Notes: generated from the sequence alone by a model not told the origin. DNA of 64,000 bases from Stutzerimonas zhaodongensis (GCF_003696365.1 NZ_RFFM01000007.1:62001-126000), one strand, 5' to 3'. Positions 20,098-31,398 are shown, counted from the stretch's first letter. Numbers and translations: made by a program.

Positions 20098-20337
20098 ATG
20101 CAGGCCGTAGAAGTTAAGAATTTCCTGGAACAGAAGCTTTCGGGAGCCCAGGTGGAAGTCGAAGGCGAGGGCTGCAACTTCCAGCTGAACGTTATTAGCG
20201 ACGAGTTGGCCGGCCTGAGCCCGGTCAAACGCCAGCAGCAGATATATGCGCATCTCAATCCATGGATTGCCGATGGCAGCATTCACGCTGTCACCATGAA
20301 GTTCTTTAGCCATGCCGATTGGCTTGCGCGCACCTGA
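20098..20337 (+). CDS. ibaG: BolA-family protein IbaG
   Basis: 79-residue BolA/IbaG-family protein. It carries the single conserved histidine and VKRQQQIYAHLNPWI-type C-terminal helix with the FFSHADW ending typical of IbaG rather than BolA. IbaG forms [2Fe-2S]-bridged pairs with monothiol glutaredoxins and is linked to acid stress and envelope integrity. A TTG at 20092 is in frame, but the ATG at 20098 (MQAVEVKNFL) is the usual start. It lies 102 nt before murA, as in most gammaproteobacteria. Confidence 0.93.
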   Translation: MQAVEVKNFLEQKLSGAQVEVEGEGCNFQLNVISDELAGLSPVKRQQQIYAHLNPWIADGSIHAVTMKFFSHADWLART

Positions 20338-21705
<1,368 letters not shown>

Positions 21706-21723
21706 TCATCGCTACGGGTCGAA

Positions 21724-21747
21724 GCCGCCGGCCATAGAGCCGGCGGC
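21724..21747 (+). terminator. GC-rich hairpin between murA and hisG
   Basis: A perfect 9-bp inverted repeat GCCGCCGGC (21724-21732) and GCCGGCGGC (21739-21747) with a 6-nt loop lies 18 nt after the murA stop. The bases after it are TCTTGCTG, a weak U-tract, so it could be a partial terminator or an mRNA-stability hairpin that separates murA from hisG. Confidence 0.5.
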
Positions 21748-21820
21748 TCTTGCTGATAACGGCGCTGGGGCCCTCGCCTGCGCCAGGGTCGCCATCAACA
21801 GGCTTCAAGGAACCACGTCC

Positions 21821-22450
21821 ATGCTCACCATTGCCCTTTCCAAAGGCCGCATTCTTGACGATACCCTGCCGCTGCTGGCAGCCGCCGGGATCGTGCCCAC
21901 GGAAAACCCTGAGAAAAGCCGCAAGCTGATCATTCCCACCACGCAGGACGATGTGCGTTTGCTGATCGTGCGCGCCACGGACGTGCCGACCTATGTCGAG
22001 CATGGCGCTGCAGATCTGGGGGTGGCGGGCAAAGACGTGCTGATGGAGTACGGCGGTCAGGGCCTGTACGAGCCGCTTGACCTGAAAATCGCCAATTGCA
22101 AGCTGATGACGGCAGGAAAGGTTGGCGCAGAAGAGCCCAAGGGGCGTCTACGGGTTGCCACCAAATTCGTCAATGTCGCCAAGCGCTATTACGCCGAACA
22201 AGGCCGCCAGGTGGACATCATCAAGCTATATGGCTCGATGGAGCTCGCACCACTGGTGGGGTTGGCCGACAAGATCATAGACGTCGTGGACACCGGTAAC
22301 ACGTTGCGGGCAAACGGGCTGGAGCCGCAGGAGCTGATCGCCATGATCAGTTCACGGCTGGTGGTCAACAAGGCCTCCATGAAAATGCAGCATGCGCGTA
22401 TTCAAGCGCTGATCGATGCGCTGCAAGGTGCAATTTCACACCAAGCCTGA
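21821..22450 (+). CDS. hisG: ATP phosphoribosyltransferase, short form HisG
   Basis: 209-residue short-form HisG, which condenses ATP and PRPP in the first step of histidine synthesis. It lacks the C-terminal regulatory domain of the long form and therefore needs HisZ, which is not in the window. Motifs include [17 protein letters not shown] and [15 protein letters not shown] (PRPP loop). The frame is open from 21638 in the murA tail; the ATG at 21821 is the normal start. Confidence 0.97.
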   Translation: MLTIALSKGRILDDTLPLLAAAGIVPTENPEKSRKLIIPTTQDDVRLLIVRATDVPTYVEHGAADLGVAGKDVLMEYGGQGLYEPLDLKIANCKLMTAGKVGAEEPKGRLRVATKFVNVAKRYYAEQGRQVDIIKLYGSMELAPLVGLADKIIDVVDTGNTLRANGLEPQELIAMISSRLVVNKASMKMQHARIQALIDALQGAISHQA

Positions 22451-22579
22451 GTTCAGCCGGTCCGCTTACTGCCGGCTCGCTATCCGTGCCATAGCCTAAA
22501 TTCTCAGGTGCCCGCACGGTTGGCTTGTTAATCTAGGGCGCCTGAAATCAGCCAGTCCGTATTTCCCATGAGGCCCGCC

Positions 22580-23890
22580 ATGACTGCTCCCCTCGACATT
22601 CGCCGACTCAATGCCGCTGATCCAGAGTTCGCCCGACATCTGGATCACCTGCTGAGCTGGGAAAGCGTGTCCGATGAGGGCGTCAATCAGCGTGTTCTGG
22701 ATATCATCAAAGCCGTACGCGAGCGCGGTGACGCGGCACTGGTAGAGCTGACCCAGCGTTTCGACGGCCTCGAGGTTGCGTCTATGGCCGATCTGATCCT
22801 GCCGCGCGAGCGCCTGGAGCTCGCGCTGACACGCATCAGTCAGGTGCAGCGCGAAGCGCTGGAAGCCGCAGCCGAGCGTGTACGCGTCTATCACGAGAGG
22901 CAGAAGCAGGACTCCTGGAGTTACACCGAAGCTGACGGCACGGTACTTGGGCAAAAGGTCACCCCGCTTGATCGGGCAGGACTGTACGTGCCAGGTGGCA
23001 AGGCTTCATACCCGTCATCGGTACTGATGAACGCCATCCCTGCCAAGGTTGCCGGTGTGCCGGAAGTTGTCATGGTGGTGCCCACTCCTCGCGGTGAAGT
23101 CAACGAACTGGTGCTGGCTGCAGCCTGTATCGCCGGCGTCGATCGAGTGTTCACCATTGGTGGCGCTCAGGCCGTTGCCGCGCTGGCCTATGGCACAGAG
23201 AGCGTGCCGCCTGTAGACAAGATCGTCGGGCCGGGCAATATCTATGTCGCTACGGCCAAGCGCCATGTGTTCGGCAAGGTCGGCATCGATATGATCGCCG
23301 GACCATCGGAGATACTGGTGGTGTGCGACGGGAAGACCGACCCTGATTGGATCGCCATGGATCTGTTCTCCCAGGCCGAGCACGACGAGGACGCGCAGTC
23401 GATTCTGGTCAGCCCGGACGCCGAGTTTCTTGATCGTGTCGCTGAAAGCATTTCGCGCCTGTTGCCAAGCCTCGAGCGTAGCGAGATCGCCCGCGCGTCG
23501 ATCCTGGGCAGAGGCGCGCTGATTCAGGTCGCCGATATGCAGCAGGCGATTGATGTCGCCAACCGCATTGCGCCTGAGCACCTTGAGCTGTCGGTCGCAG
23601 ATCCTGATCAGTGGCTGCCGCAAATTCGTCATGCGGGCGCGATTTTCATGGGTCGTTATACCGCTGAGGCGTTGGGCGACTACTGCGCGGGCCCCAATCA
23701 TGTGTTGCCTACCTCTGGCACGGCGCGATTCTCTTCACCGCTGGGTGTTTACGATTTTCAGAAGCGTTCGTCGATCATCAATTGTTCGGCCGAGGGCGCA
23801 TCCGAACTGGGCAAGATCGCTTCTGTGCTGGCTCGCGGCGAGTCGCTGACGGCTCACGCGCGTAGCGCCGAGTACCGAATCAAACAGTAA
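22580..23890 (+). CDS. hisD: Histidinol dehydrogenase HisD
   Basis: 436-residue zinc enzyme that oxidises L-histidinol to histidine in two NAD-dependent steps. Signatures seen are [20 protein letters not shown], the family signature [16 protein letters not shown] and the catalytic segment [10 protein letters not shown]. An in-frame ATG at 22568 is possible; the one at 22580 ([11 protein letters not shown]) is preferred on family length. It is 129 nt after hisG. Confidence 0.97.
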   Translation: MTAPLDIRRLNAADPEFARHLDHLLSWESVSDEGVNQRVLDIIKAVRERGDAALVELTQRFDGLEVASMADLILPRERLELALTRISQVQREALEAAAERVRVYHERQKQDSWSYTEADGTVLGQKVTPLDRAGLYVPGGKASYPSSVLMNAIPAKVAGVPEVVMVVPTPRGEVNELVLAAACIAGVDRVFTIGGAQAVAALAYGTESVPPVDKIVGPGNIYVATAKRHVFGKVGIDMIAGPSEILVVCDGKTDPDWIAMDLFSQAEHDEDAQSILVSPDAEFLDRVAESISRLLPSLERSEIARASILGRGALIQVADMQQAIDVANRIAPEHLELSVADPDQWLPQIRHAGAIFMGRYTAEALGDYCAGPNHVLPTSGTARFSSPLGVYDFQKRSSIINCSAEGASELGKIASVLARGESLTAHARSAEYRIKQ

Positions 23891-23933
23891 TGCCGGGCAC
23901 GCGTTAGTGCTTACAGCTTTGCTGACACTAGCA

Positions 23934-23954
23934 GGTGAGCAGGTCTTGCTCACC
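23934..23954 (+). terminator. Hairpin between hisD and hisC
   Basis: An 8-bp perfect inverted repeat GGTGAGCA (23934-23941) and TGCTCACC (23947-23954) with a 5-nt loop lies 43 nt after the hisD stop. There is no U-tract after it, so attenuation, Rho-assisted stop or RNA processing are all possible. Confidence 0.35.
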
Positions 23955-24028
23955 GTCGTCATCCGTCAGGTGCGCGCTACTGCAACTAACCTGCGGCTAA
24001 TCGAATATTTCTGAGGAGAGAAGGGCAG

Positions 24029-25099
24029 ATGAGCAAATTCTGGAGCCCCTTCGTCAAGGACCTAGTGCCCTATGTGCCAGGTGAGCAGCCCAAGTTGACC
24101 AACTTGGTCAAACTCAACACCAACGAAAATCCTTACGGCCCGTCGCCCCGGGCAATCGCTGCAATGCAGACCGAGCTAAACGACAATCTTCGGCTGTATC
24201 CCGACCCAAACGGTGAGCGCCTGAAACGAGCCGTTGCTGATTATTACGGCGTGCAACCGGCGCAGGTGTTTGTCGGAAATGGCTCGGATGAAGTGCTGGC
24301 CCATGCTTTTTACGGCCTGTTTCAGCACGGAAAGCCATTGTTGTTTCCCGACGTGAGTTACAGCTTTTATCCGGTTTACTGCGGGCTGTATGGCATCGCT
24401 TACGAGGCTGTAGCGCTGGACGAGCAGTTTCAGATCAATGTTGCGGATTACGCTCGGCCAAATGGGGGAATCATTTTTCCGAATCCAAATGCGCCGACCG
24501 GCCGCCTCCTTGCCCTAGACGCAATCGAGCGCCTTCTGCAGGCCAATACCGATTCGGTCGTACTGGTCGATGAGGCGTATATCGACTTTGGCGGCACGAC
24601 GGCGATCTCGCTAGTAGATCGCTACCCCAACCTGCTGGTCACCCAGACATTGTCCAAGTCTCGGTCCCTGGCAGGGCTGCGCGTGGGGCTAGCTGTGGGC
24701 CACCCGGATCTGATCGAAGCGCTGGAACGCATCAAGAACAGCTTCAACTCCTACCCGCTTGATCGTGTTGCCATTGCAGGCGCTGCGGCGGCGTTCGAAG
24801 ATCGTGACTACTTCGAGCGGAGCCGCCAGCAAGTGATCGTCAGTCGCGAATCCGTGTCCAGCGCGCTGCAGGAGTTAGGCTTCGAGGTGTTGCCATCGGC
24901 AGCTAATTTCATCTTTGCCCGTCATTCGCAACGCGACGCCGCTGAGCTTGCTGCAGGTCTGCGCGAGCATGGCGTTATCGTGCGGCACTTCAAGCAGCCG
25001 CGCATCGATCAGTTCCTGAGGATAACCATCGGAGCGCCGGAGCAGAATCAGGCGCTGCTTGATGCGCTGCGAGGGATTGTCTCATCCCCTGAGAGCTGA
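24029..25099 (+). CDS. hisC: Histidinol-phosphate aminotransferase HisC
   Basis: 356-residue PLP-dependent class I/II aminotransferase making histidinol phosphate from imidazole acetol phosphate and glutamate. Motifs include [13 protein letters not shown], the substrate region [22 protein letters not shown] and the PLP lysine in [25 protein letters not shown] ribosome site stands before the ATG. It is convergent with algW (113 nt between stops). Confidence 0.97.
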   Translation: MSKFWSPFVKDLVPYVPGEQPKLTNLVKLNTNENPYGPSPRAIAAMQTELNDNLRLYPDPNGERLKRAVADYYGVQPAQVFVGNGSDEVLAHAFYGLFQHGKPLLFPDVSYSFYPVYCGLYGIAYEAVALDEQFQINVADYARPNGGIIFPNPNAPTGRLLALDAIERLLQANTDSVVLVDEAYIDFGGTTAISLVDRYPNLLVTQTLSKSRSLAGLRVGLAVGHPDLIEALERIKNSFNSYPLDRVAIAGAAAAFEDRDYFERSRQQVIVSRESVSSALQELGFEVLPSAANFIFARHSQRDAAELAAGLREHGVIVRHFKQPRIDQFLRITIGAPEQNQALLDALRGIVSSPES

Positions 25100-25212
25100 G
25101 TGGCTTATAGCGTATTGCTTGGCTCGATTGACGACCGCGCATCACGCCGAAACGGTGCGCGGCTATTTAAGAATGTGAGCGACCCTAGAAGGCTTCGCCA
25201 GCACCACCTGCC

Positions 25213-26370
25213 TTACTTAGGCGCCTTCTCAACCAGTGGACGCATTCCAACCTCAGCCGTCAACGTCATGGGCTTGCCGTTACGCAGGATGTCGATATCG
25301 ATCTCATCACCCGGCCGCACTCGGGCAACCTGGTTCATGGAGCTGCGGCCATCGCTTGCCTGGTGGCCGTCGATGCTGAGAATCAAATCGCCCGGTAACA
25401 GACCTGCCCGTTCGGCTGGGCCGTCGCGGTAGACGCCTGCAACCACAATACCTGGGCGTCCGGCTTGGCCGAAAGACTCCGCCAGTTCCGGCGTTAGCGA
25501 TTGAACCTCGACGCCTAGCCAGCCGCGGATAACCTGGCCGTGATCGACAATGGATTTCATCACGTCCATGGCCAGCTTCACCGGGATCGCAAATCCAATG
25601 CCCTGTGAGCCTCCCGATTCGGAGATGATTGCCGTATTAATGCCGATCAGATGGCCGGCCGTATCGACCAGCGCGCCGCCGGAATTCCCTCGGTTGATGG
25701 CCGCATCGGTCTGAATGAAGTCCTCGTACGTGTTGAGCCCCAGCTGGTTGCGCCCGGTCGCGCTGATGATGCCCATAGTTACCGTCTGGCCCACGCCGAA
25801 CGGGTTGCCAATCGCCAGCGTCACGTCGCCGATACGGATACCGTCTGATTGGCCGATGGTAATCGCGGGCAGGTCCGCAAGATCTATCTTGAGCACAGCA
25901 AGGTCAGTTTCGGGGTCGCTGCCGATCACCCGAGCGAGGGTTTCCCGGCCGTCGCGCAACGCCACGACGATCTGTTCCGCGTTCGCGGTCACGTGGTTAT
26001 TGGTCAGCAGGTAGCCTTCCGGACTCATGATTACCGCTGAACCCAGGCTCGACTCCATCCTGCGTTGCCGCGGCAGGCTATCGCCATAGAAGCGCCGGAA
26101 CAACGGGTCATCCTTGAGCATGGGCGCCTTGCTCGAATTGTCGATCACCTTGGTGGTGTACAGGTTGGCAACGGCAGGCGCTGCGCTGCTCACCGCGTTA
26201 GCGTACGAGTAAGGGCCTTGCTGAGGTATGCCCACCACTGGTGCTTGTTGGAGGGTGTAAGCAGGCTCGCCGCCCAGGCCTACCAGATGCGGGTAGCGCT
26301 GAATGATCAGCAGGGCCACCAACAGGCCTACAAGCAACGGCCAGCCAAGAAAACGCAGGGCATTGATCAT
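25213..26370 (-). CDS. algW: Periplasmic serine protease AlgW (DegS family)
   Basis: 385-residue membrane-anchored DegS-type protease. One N-terminal membrane helix (about residues 7-25) precedes a trypsin-like domain with the triad His in TNNHVTANAEQ, Asp in SDPETDLAVLKIDL and Ser in NRGNSGGALVD, and then a single PDZ domain (GRPGIVVAGVYRDGPAERAG). In Pseudomonas AlgW cleaves the anti-sigma factor MucA when activated by misfolded-envelope signals such as MucE, releasing AlgU. The frame opens at a TTG (26391); the ATG at 26370 (MINALRFLGWP) matches the family start. Confidence 0.96.
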   Translation of the reverse strand: MINALRFLGWPLLVGLLVALLIIQRYPHLVGLGGEPAYTLQQAPVVGIPQQGPYSYANAVSSAAPAVANLYTTKVIDNSSKAPMLKDDPLFRRFYGDSLPRQRRMESSLGSAVIMSPEGYLLTNNHVTANAEQIVVALRDGRETLARVIGSDPETDLAVLKIDLADLPAITIGQSDGIRIGDVTLAIGNPFGVGQTVTMGIISATGRNQLGLNTYEDFIQTDAAINRGNSGGALVDTAGHLIGINTAIISESGGSQGIGFAIPVKLAMDVMKSIVDHGQVIRGWLGVEVQSLTPELAESFGQAGRPGIVVAGVYRDGPAERAGLLPGDLILSIDGHQASDGRSSMNQVARVRPGDEIDIDILRNGKPMTLTAEVGMRPLVEKAPK

Positions 26371-26586
26371 CGCAGTTGAGAATCCGGACAAGTTGCGGAG
26401 GGCGATAGCGGCCCTTAAGGTGGCGGCATTATACGAAGCTGGTAGCGAAATGCAGCCTCGCCGAACGCGAATCTGTCCGGCACGCGCCGTGCGGCTTAAT
26501 CCGCATCGCTTTGCCCGCCCGCTTCTGTTGATTTCCGCCTTTTCGACGGACCTGAGGCATCTAGAATTTCACCAAGAGGATCTTGC

Positions 26587-27345
26587 ATGGCCGTTGCGCT
26601 GACTACCCTGGTCGAAGAAACAGACCGATATCTGAATGCCGTGAAGATCGCTGACTATTGCCCTAACGGTTTGCAGGTAGAGGGCCGCCCGCAGGTGCAG
26701 CGCATTGTCAGTGGTGTTACCGCAAGTCAGGCGTTACTAGACGCAGCGGTCGAGGCTCGTGCTGACGTGGTGCTCGTGCACCACGGTTACTTCTGGAAGA
26801 ACGAAGACCCACGCGTAGTGGGTATCAAGCAGCGGCGCCTGAAGACGTTGCTCAGCAACGACATCAGCCTGCTCGCCTACCATCTGCCGCTCGATGTGCA
26901 CCCCGAAGTGGGCAACAACATTCAGTTGGCGCGGGTGCTGGGGTTGACTGTAGAAGGCGCGCTGGAGCCAGACAACCCTCGCTCCGTTGGACTTGTCGGC
27001 TCGCTGGAGCCGCCACTGTCGCCGTCCGATTTCATGCAACGAGTTCGTTCTTCGCTCGGGCGTGAACCCTTGATGATTGAAGGGCCTGACCTAATCAAGC
27101 GCATCGCCTGGTGCACCGGCGGCGCTCAGGGGTATATCGAGCAAGCTGTCGCCGCTGGTGTAGATGCTTACCTCACCGGGGAGGTATCGGAGCCTACCGT
27201 GCATATCGCGCGGGAAAATGGGCTTAGCTTCTTTGCCGCGGGGCACCACGCCACCGAGCGTTACGGCGTCCAAGCTTTGGGTGAGTACCTGGCGAAGCGG
27301 TTTGCGATTGAGCACCTTTTCATCGATTGCCCAAACCCGGCTTGA
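26587..27345 (+). CDS. Nif3-like dinuclear metal center protein (YbgI family)
   Basis: 252-residue NIF3/YbgI-family protein. Metal ligands are visible in VLVHHGYFW, LPLDVHPEVGNN and FFAAGHHATERYG. The fold gives a hexameric ring with two metals per subunit, and some members are reported to be GTP cyclohydrolase I-like; the true role is unsettled. It has an AGAGGA ribosome site before the ATG. The algW-nif3-cysD order is standard in Pseudomonas. Confidence 0.93.
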   Translation: MAVALTTLVEETDRYLNAVKIADYCPNGLQVEGRPQVQRIVSGVTASQALLDAAVEARADVVLVHHGYFWKNEDPRVVGIKQRRLKTLLSNDISLLAYHLPLDVHPEVGNNIQLARVLGLTVEGALEPDNPRSVGLVGSLEPPLSPSDFMQRVRSSLGREPLMIEGPDLIKRIAWCTGGAQGYIEQAVAAGVDAYLTGEVSEPTVHIARENGLSFFAAGHHATERYGVQALGEYLAKRFAIEHLFIDCPNPA

Positions 27346-27420
27346 GGGATTTGTGGAATGGGCTAGAAGGAGGGTATTCAGCTTGGTGATGTCCTTTGCG
27401 ACGGCATAAACCTAGAGCAT

Positions 27421-27449
27421 TTAGATCTAAGTAGCGTCCTGATTAGAAT
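27421..27449 (+). promoter_or_regulatory. Putative cysD promoter with palindrome at -35
   Basis: TTAGAT (27421-27426), 17-nt spacer, TAGAAT (27444-27449). The weak -35 is covered by a perfect 10-nt palindrome TTAGATCTAA (27421-27430). A weak -35 is expected at activator-dependent promoters such as those controlled by CysB; that link is inference. Confidence 0.4.
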
Positions 27450-27520
27450 TTTGTGCCGTGTTAAAGTTGCGCCCTCGTTCCGGCTGAGCCGGCCGTCCAC
27501 CTGCAAATTCGTGAGTAGCC

Positions 27521-28438
27521 ATGGTCGACAAACTGACGCATCTGAAACAGCTGGAGGCGGAAAGCATCCACATCATCCGTGAGGTGGCCGCCGAATTCGA
27601 TAATCCGGTGATGCTCTATTCCATCGGCAAGGATTCGGCCGTGATGCTGCATCTGGCGCGCAAGGCTTTTTTTCCCGGTCGTTTGCCGTTTCCCGTGATG
27701 CATGTCGACACGCGTTGGAAATTCCAAGAAATGTACCGCTTCCGCGAGAAGATGGTCACCGAGATGGATCTGGACTTGATCACGCACATCAATCCGGACG
27801 GTGTGGCGCAGAACATCAACCCCTTCACGCACGGCAGCGCCAAGCACACCGACATCATGAAGACCGAGGGCTTGAAGCAGGCACTGGACAAGCATGGTTT
27901 CGATGCGGCGTTCGGTGGCGCTCGGCGTGACGAAGAGAAGTCCCGCGCCAAGGAGCGCGTGTACTCCTTCCGCGACAGCAAACATCGCTGGGACCCCAAG
28001 AACCAGCGTCCTGAACTCTGGAACGTCTATAACGGCAACGTGAAGAAAGGCGAGTCCATTCGGGTCTTCCCACTGTCGAACTGGACCGAGCTGGATATCT
28101 GGCAGTACATCTATCTCGAGCAGATCCCTATCGTGCCGTTGTACTTCGCAGCAGAGCGAGAAGTCATCGAGAAGAACGGCACCTTGATCATGATCGATGA
28201 CGATCGCATCCTCGAGCACCTCAGTGATGAGGAAAAAGGCCGCATCGAGAAGCGTATGGTCCGCTTCCGTACCCTTGGCTGCTACCCGCTGACCGGCGCG
28301 GTGGAGTCCACGGCTACCAGCCTTCCGGAGATCATCCAGGAAATGCTCCTGACGCGTACTTCCGAACGTCAGGGCCGCGTCATCGACCATGATGGCGCAG
28401 GTTCGATGGAAGAAAAGAAACGTCAGGGCTACTTCTAA
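27521..28438 (+). CDS. cysD: Sulfate adenylyltransferase subunit 2 CysD
   Basis: 305-residue adenylylating subunit of ATP sulfurylase, which with the GTPase CysN makes adenosine 5'-phosphosulfate (APS) from sulfate and ATP. The PP-loop is [16 protein letters not shown] (about residues 36-51), and [19 protein letters not shown] is the family signature. It begins 175 nt after the nif3 gene and ends 12 nt before cysN. Confidence 0.98.
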   Translation: MVDKLTHLKQLEAESIHIIREVAAEFDNPVMLYSIGKDSAVMLHLARKAFFPGRLPFPVMHVDTRWKFQEMYRFREKMVTEMDLDLITHINPDGVAQNINPFTHGSAKHTDIMKTEGLKQALDKHGFDAAFGGARRDEEKSRAKERVYSFRDSKHRWDPKNQRPELWNVYNGNVKKGESIRVFPLSNWTELDIWQYIYLEQIPIVPLYFAAEREVIEKNGTLIMIDDDRILEHLSDEEKGRIEKRMVRFRTLGCYPLTGAVESTATSLPEIIQEMLLTRTSERQGRVIDHDGAGSMEEKKRQGYF

Positions 28439-28450
28439 GGATTCCGCACC

Positions 28451-30349
28451 ATGTCTCATCAGTCTGATTTGATCAGCGAGGACATCCTCGCGTACCTGGC
28501 CCAGCACGAACGCAAAGAGCTGCTGCGCTTTCTCACCTGCGGCAACGTCGACGACGGCAAGAGCACCTTGATCGGCCGCCTGCTGCACGACTCGAAGATG
28601 ATCTATGAAGATCACCTCGAAGCCATCACCCGCGACTCGAAGAAGTCAGGCACCACGGGCGATGACGTTGACCTGGCGCTGCTGGTTGACGGCCTGCAGG
28701 CCGAGCGCGAGCAGGGCATCACCATCGATGTCGCCTACCGCTATTTCTCCACTGCCAAGCGCAAGTTCATCATCGCCGACACACCCGGCCATGAGCAGTA
28801 CACGCGCAACATGGCCACCGGCGCATCCACCTGCGACCTGGCGATCATCCTGGTCGACGCCCGCTATGGCGTGCAGACCCAGACCAAGCGCCACAGCTTC
28901 ATCACCTCGCTGCTGGGCATCAAGCACATCGTCGTTGCCATCAACAAAATGGACCTGATGGACTTCGACCAGTCAGTGTTCGAGCGAATCAAGGCCGACT
29001 ACCTGGCTTTCGCTGACCGCATCGAGCTCAAGCCTTCGTCGCTGTACTTCGTGCCGATGTCGGCATTGAAGGGCGACAACGTAGTCAATCGTTCCGAGCG
29101 GGCGCCCTGGTATGACGGGCAGTCGCTGATGGAGATCCTCGAAAGCGTCGAGATCGCTGGCGACCGCAACTTCGATGACCTGCGCTTCCCCGTGCAATAC
29201 GTCAACCGCCCCAACCTCAACTTCCGCGGCTTTGCCGGCACGCTCGCCAGCGGGGTCGTGCGCAAGGGCGACGAGGTCGTCGTACTGCCATCCGGTAAGC
29301 GCAGCACCGTAAAATCCATCGTCACCTATGATGGCGAGCTGGAGCAGGCCACGCCAGGCGAAGCTATAACGCTGACCCTGGAAGATGAGATCGACGTGTC
29401 ACGCGGCGACATGCTGGTACACGCCGACAACCAGCCACGCATCACTGACGGTTTCGACGCCATGCTGGTTTGGATGGCTGAGGAACCGATGCTGCCGGGC
29501 AAGAAATACGACATCAAGCGCGCCACCAGCTATGTGCCTGGCTCCATCGCCAGCATTACGCATCGTATCGATGTGAACACCCTGGAGCATGGTGCTGCGA
29601 GCAGCCTGCAGCTCAACGAGATCGGCCGGGTCAAAGTCAGCCTCGACGCCCCGATTGCACTGGATGGCTATGCGCAGAACCGCACCACCGGTTCCTTCAT
29701 CATCATTGACCGCCTCACCAATGGCACAGTTGGCGCGGGCATGATCATCGCCGACCCGGTCGCCCATGGCACCTCGGGTCACCATGGCGCGCTGGCTCAC
29801 GTATCGACCGAAGAGCGGGCAAGCCGTTTCGGCCAGCAGCCCGCTACCGTACTGTTCACTGGTCTGTCCGGAGCAGGCAAGAGCACGTTGGCCTATGCAA
29901 TTGAACGTAAGTTGTTCGACATGGGCCGTGCGGTGTACGTACTGGACGGCCAGAACCTTCGGCACGACTTGAATAAGGGCCTACCGCAGGACCGCGCCGG
30001 CCGTACCGAAAACTGGCGCCGCGCCGCGCATGTGGCGCGTCAGTTCAACGAGGCTGGCCTGATTACATTGGCAGCCTTCGTCGCGCCGGATGCCGAAGGC
30101 CGCGAACAGGCCAAGGCGTTGATCGGGACTGACCGGACCATTACCGTCTACGTTCAGGCTTCACCACATACCTGCCAGCAGCGCGATCCCCAGGGACTGT
30201 ATGCGGCAGGTGGGGACAATATCCCGGGTGAATCCTTCCCCTACGATGTGCCCGGGAATACTGATGTGGTGATTGATACCGAGTCGCTGACGGTGGAAGA
30301 GGGGGCTAAGCTGGTCATCGACTTCTTGCGCAAACGCGGCGTAATTTAG
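28451..30349 (+). CDS. cysNC: Bifunctional sulfate adenylyltransferase GTPase / APS kinase CysNC
   Basis: 632-residue fusion. The N-terminal GTPase half has [10 protein letters not shown] (residues 31-40), [17 protein letters not shown] and NKMDLMDF and drives the CysD reaction by GTP hydrolysis. The C-terminal APS kinase domain starts near residue 468 with [11 protein letters not shown] and [13 protein letters not shown] and makes PAPS. The fusion is usual in Pseudomonas. A strong terminator follows, so cysD-cysNC is a closed unit. Confidence 0.97.
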   Translation: MSHQSDLISEDILAYLAQHERKELLRFLTCGNVDDGKSTLIGRLLHDSKMIYEDHLEAITRDSKKSGTTGDDVDLALLVDGLQAEREQGITIDVAYRYFSTAKRKFIIADTPGHEQYTRNMATGASTCDLAIILVDARYGVQTQTKRHSFITSLLGIKHIVVAINKMDLMDFDQSVFERIKADYLAFADRIELKPSSLYFVPMSALKGDNVVNRSERAPWYDGQSLMEILESVEIAGDRNFDDLRFPVQYVNRPNLNFRGFAGTLASGVVRKGDEVVVLPSGKRSTVKSIVTYDGELEQATPGEAITLTLEDEIDVSRGDMLVHADNQPRITDGFDAMLVWMAEEPMLPGKKYDIKRATSYVPGSIASITHRIDVNTLEHGAASSLQLNEIGRVKVSLDAPIALDGYAQNRTTGSFIIIDRLTNGTVGAGMIIADPVAHGTSGHHGALAHVSTEERASRFGQQPATVLFTGLSGAGKSTLAYAIERKLFDMGRAVYVLDGQNLRHDLNKGLPQDRAGRTENWRRAAHVARQFNEAGLITLAAFVAPDAEGREQAKALIGTDRTITVYVQASPHTCQQRDPQGLYAAGGDNIPGESFPYDVPGNTDVVIDTESLTVEEGAKLVIDFLRKRGVI

Positions 30350-30369
30350 GCAACCGTGTGACATCAAAT

Positions 30370-30397
30370 GCCCTGCTTATGCAGGGCGTTTTTGTTT
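30370..30397 (+). terminator. Rho-independent terminator after cysNC
   Basis: Perfect 7-bp stem GCCCTGC (30370-30376) / GCAGGGC (30381-30387) with a TTAT loop, followed by GTTTTTGTTT. It lies 20 nt after the cysNC stop. Confidence 0.92.
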
Positions 30398-30475
30398 GAA
30401 CGCAGCACCAAGAAGCGCTTCGCCGATTTGTGCTGCCCAGCGATCCGGCGATTTGCGATGCAGCCAACGTAGGTT

Positions 30476-30497
30476 GGATTAGCCGAAGGCGTAATCC
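30476..30497 (+). repeat. REP palindrome R1 (+)
   Basis: GGATTA and TAATCC arms around GCC-GAA-GGC with an asymmetric G, preceded by GTAGG at 30469. This is the hairpin-plus-GTAG form that RAYT proteins recognise in other bacteria. Confidence 0.85.
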
Positions 30498-30564
30498 GAC
30501 GTTCAGGTGGTGGGAGAAGTTGCGGTGTTAGGGAGACAGGTGCAGTCGACTCGTGGTAAACGAG

Positions 30565-30585
30565 TGAAGCGCCTCTGGCGATTCC
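30565..30585 (-). repeat. REP palindrome R2 (-)
   Basis: Read on the minus strand: GTAGGATGGAATCGCC then a CAGA loop region and GGCGCTTCA. It is the inverted partner of R1 and lies directly at the 3' side of the transposase gene, whose restored frame stops inside its GTAG. Confidence 0.85.
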
Positions 30586-30643
30586 ATCCTACGAAAATCG
30601 ACCCGCGATACTGCGATCGTTTCCGGGCAGCAAGAGCTTCGTG

Positions 30644-31141
30644 TCACCCGCCCAGTCGGCAGGGTACAGGCCAGCGCGAACGACGATGAAAGCTCGAATA
30701 GGGCCAATCCCCCACCCGCTGAACCAAGCCAGGCTTGAGCGGGTTAACGTATACGTAGTCGACGTGCCGTTGGAAGTCATCTTCGCTGCGGATGAGGTGC
30801 TCCCAATAGCGCCGCTGCCAGATGCCGCGCTCCCCTCTCTGCAGGCGCACTGCTGACCGATATTCATCAGCGGGCAACGAGCGGGAGAAGAAAGTTTTGA
30901 TCAACCGCCAACGCAGAGAGTAGGCCGCGTCAGCCGGCGGCAGTGTCCAGACACAATGCATATGCTCGGGCAGCACCACCCAGGCGTCGATGGTAAAGGG
31001 ATGCAGCCTATGCACGCGCCGGACGGAAGCGCGCAGCACATCGATATGCCGTACCAGCAGATCGTTGTTGCGCCGTTGCAATAGGTTCACAGTAAAAAAC
31101 CAGCTCGCCTGGGGCACGATTGCTCGACGATAATTAGGCAT
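30644..31141 (-). pseudogene. REP-associated tyrosine transposase (RAYT), C-terminal tail frameshifted
   Basis: 165-residue reading frame of the RAYT (Y1_Tnp, IS200-like) family. The HUH metal motif is HMH in VVLPEHMHCVWTLP and the catalytic tyrosine lies in HVDYVYVNPLKPG, so the catalytic core (about residues 1-155) looks whole. After WPYSSFHR the frame reads RSRWPVPCRLGG and stops, whereas the -1/+1 neighbouring frame gives VRAGLYPADWAGD, the normal family tail. A one-base insertion (or two-base loss) near 30682 explains this; the restored frame would end at 30589. Activity of the product is therefore uncertain. RAYTs bind and cleave REP sequences, and eight REPs flank the gene. The start ATG at 31141 (MPNYRRA) is the usual family N terminus. 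Confidence 0.85.
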
Positions 31142-31225
31142 CCTTGCCTCTCCGACGTTTGGAATGAGCCCGAAGTGTAGGCGGGATCATTCACAGGCGA
31201 TGTGCCCCGATTCGCGGTAAACGAC

Positions 31226-31246
31226 GGAAGCGCCTTCGGCGATTCC
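31226..31246 (-). repeat. REP palindrome R3 (-)
   Basis: Best-preserved copy: plus-strand GGAAGCGCC, TTC loop, GGCGATTCC, followed by ATCCTACG so that GTAGGAT precedes it on the minus strand. It lies 85 nt upstream of the transposase start. Confidence 0.87.
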
Positions 31247-31294
31247 ATCCTACGAAAGCGGTGCGGCTTACCGGGTGCCCAGCCATATTAGGTT

Positions 31295-31316
31295 GGATTA
31301 GCCGAAGGCGTAATCC
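31295..31316 (+). repeat. REP palindrome R4 (+)
   Basis: Identical core to R1 over 22 nt (GGATTA, GCCGAAGGC, GTAATCC), inverted relative to R3, giving a BIME-like pair. The preceding tetranucleotide is TTAG instead of GTAG. Confidence 0.85.
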
Positions 31317-31327
31317 GACGTTCAAAT

Positions 31328-31351
31328 GGGTGGGTGGGTGGGTGGGTGGGT
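31328..31351 (+). repeat. (GGGT)6 microsatellite, G-quadruplex-prone
   Basis: Six exact GGGT units in a row on the plus strand lie 11 nt after REP R4. Four or more G3 runs with 1-nt loops is the pattern of a very stable G-quadruplex. No gene contains it. Confidence 0.9.
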
Positions 31352-31398
31352 GCGGTTGCGACGTTGGGTGGTGGATGCAGCAGTTCGCGGTAACCGAC

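Noticed and set aside
25135..25162. CCGCGC/GCGCGG inverted repeat in the hisC-algW convergent gap
   Set aside because: Only 6 bp, with a mismatched interior and no U-tract in either direction, so not called a terminator.
27461..28615. 384-codon open frame antisense to cysD
   Set aside because: It is a GC-rich mirror of cysD; the plus-strand protein has all CysD motifs, and the minus translation has no recognisable domain.
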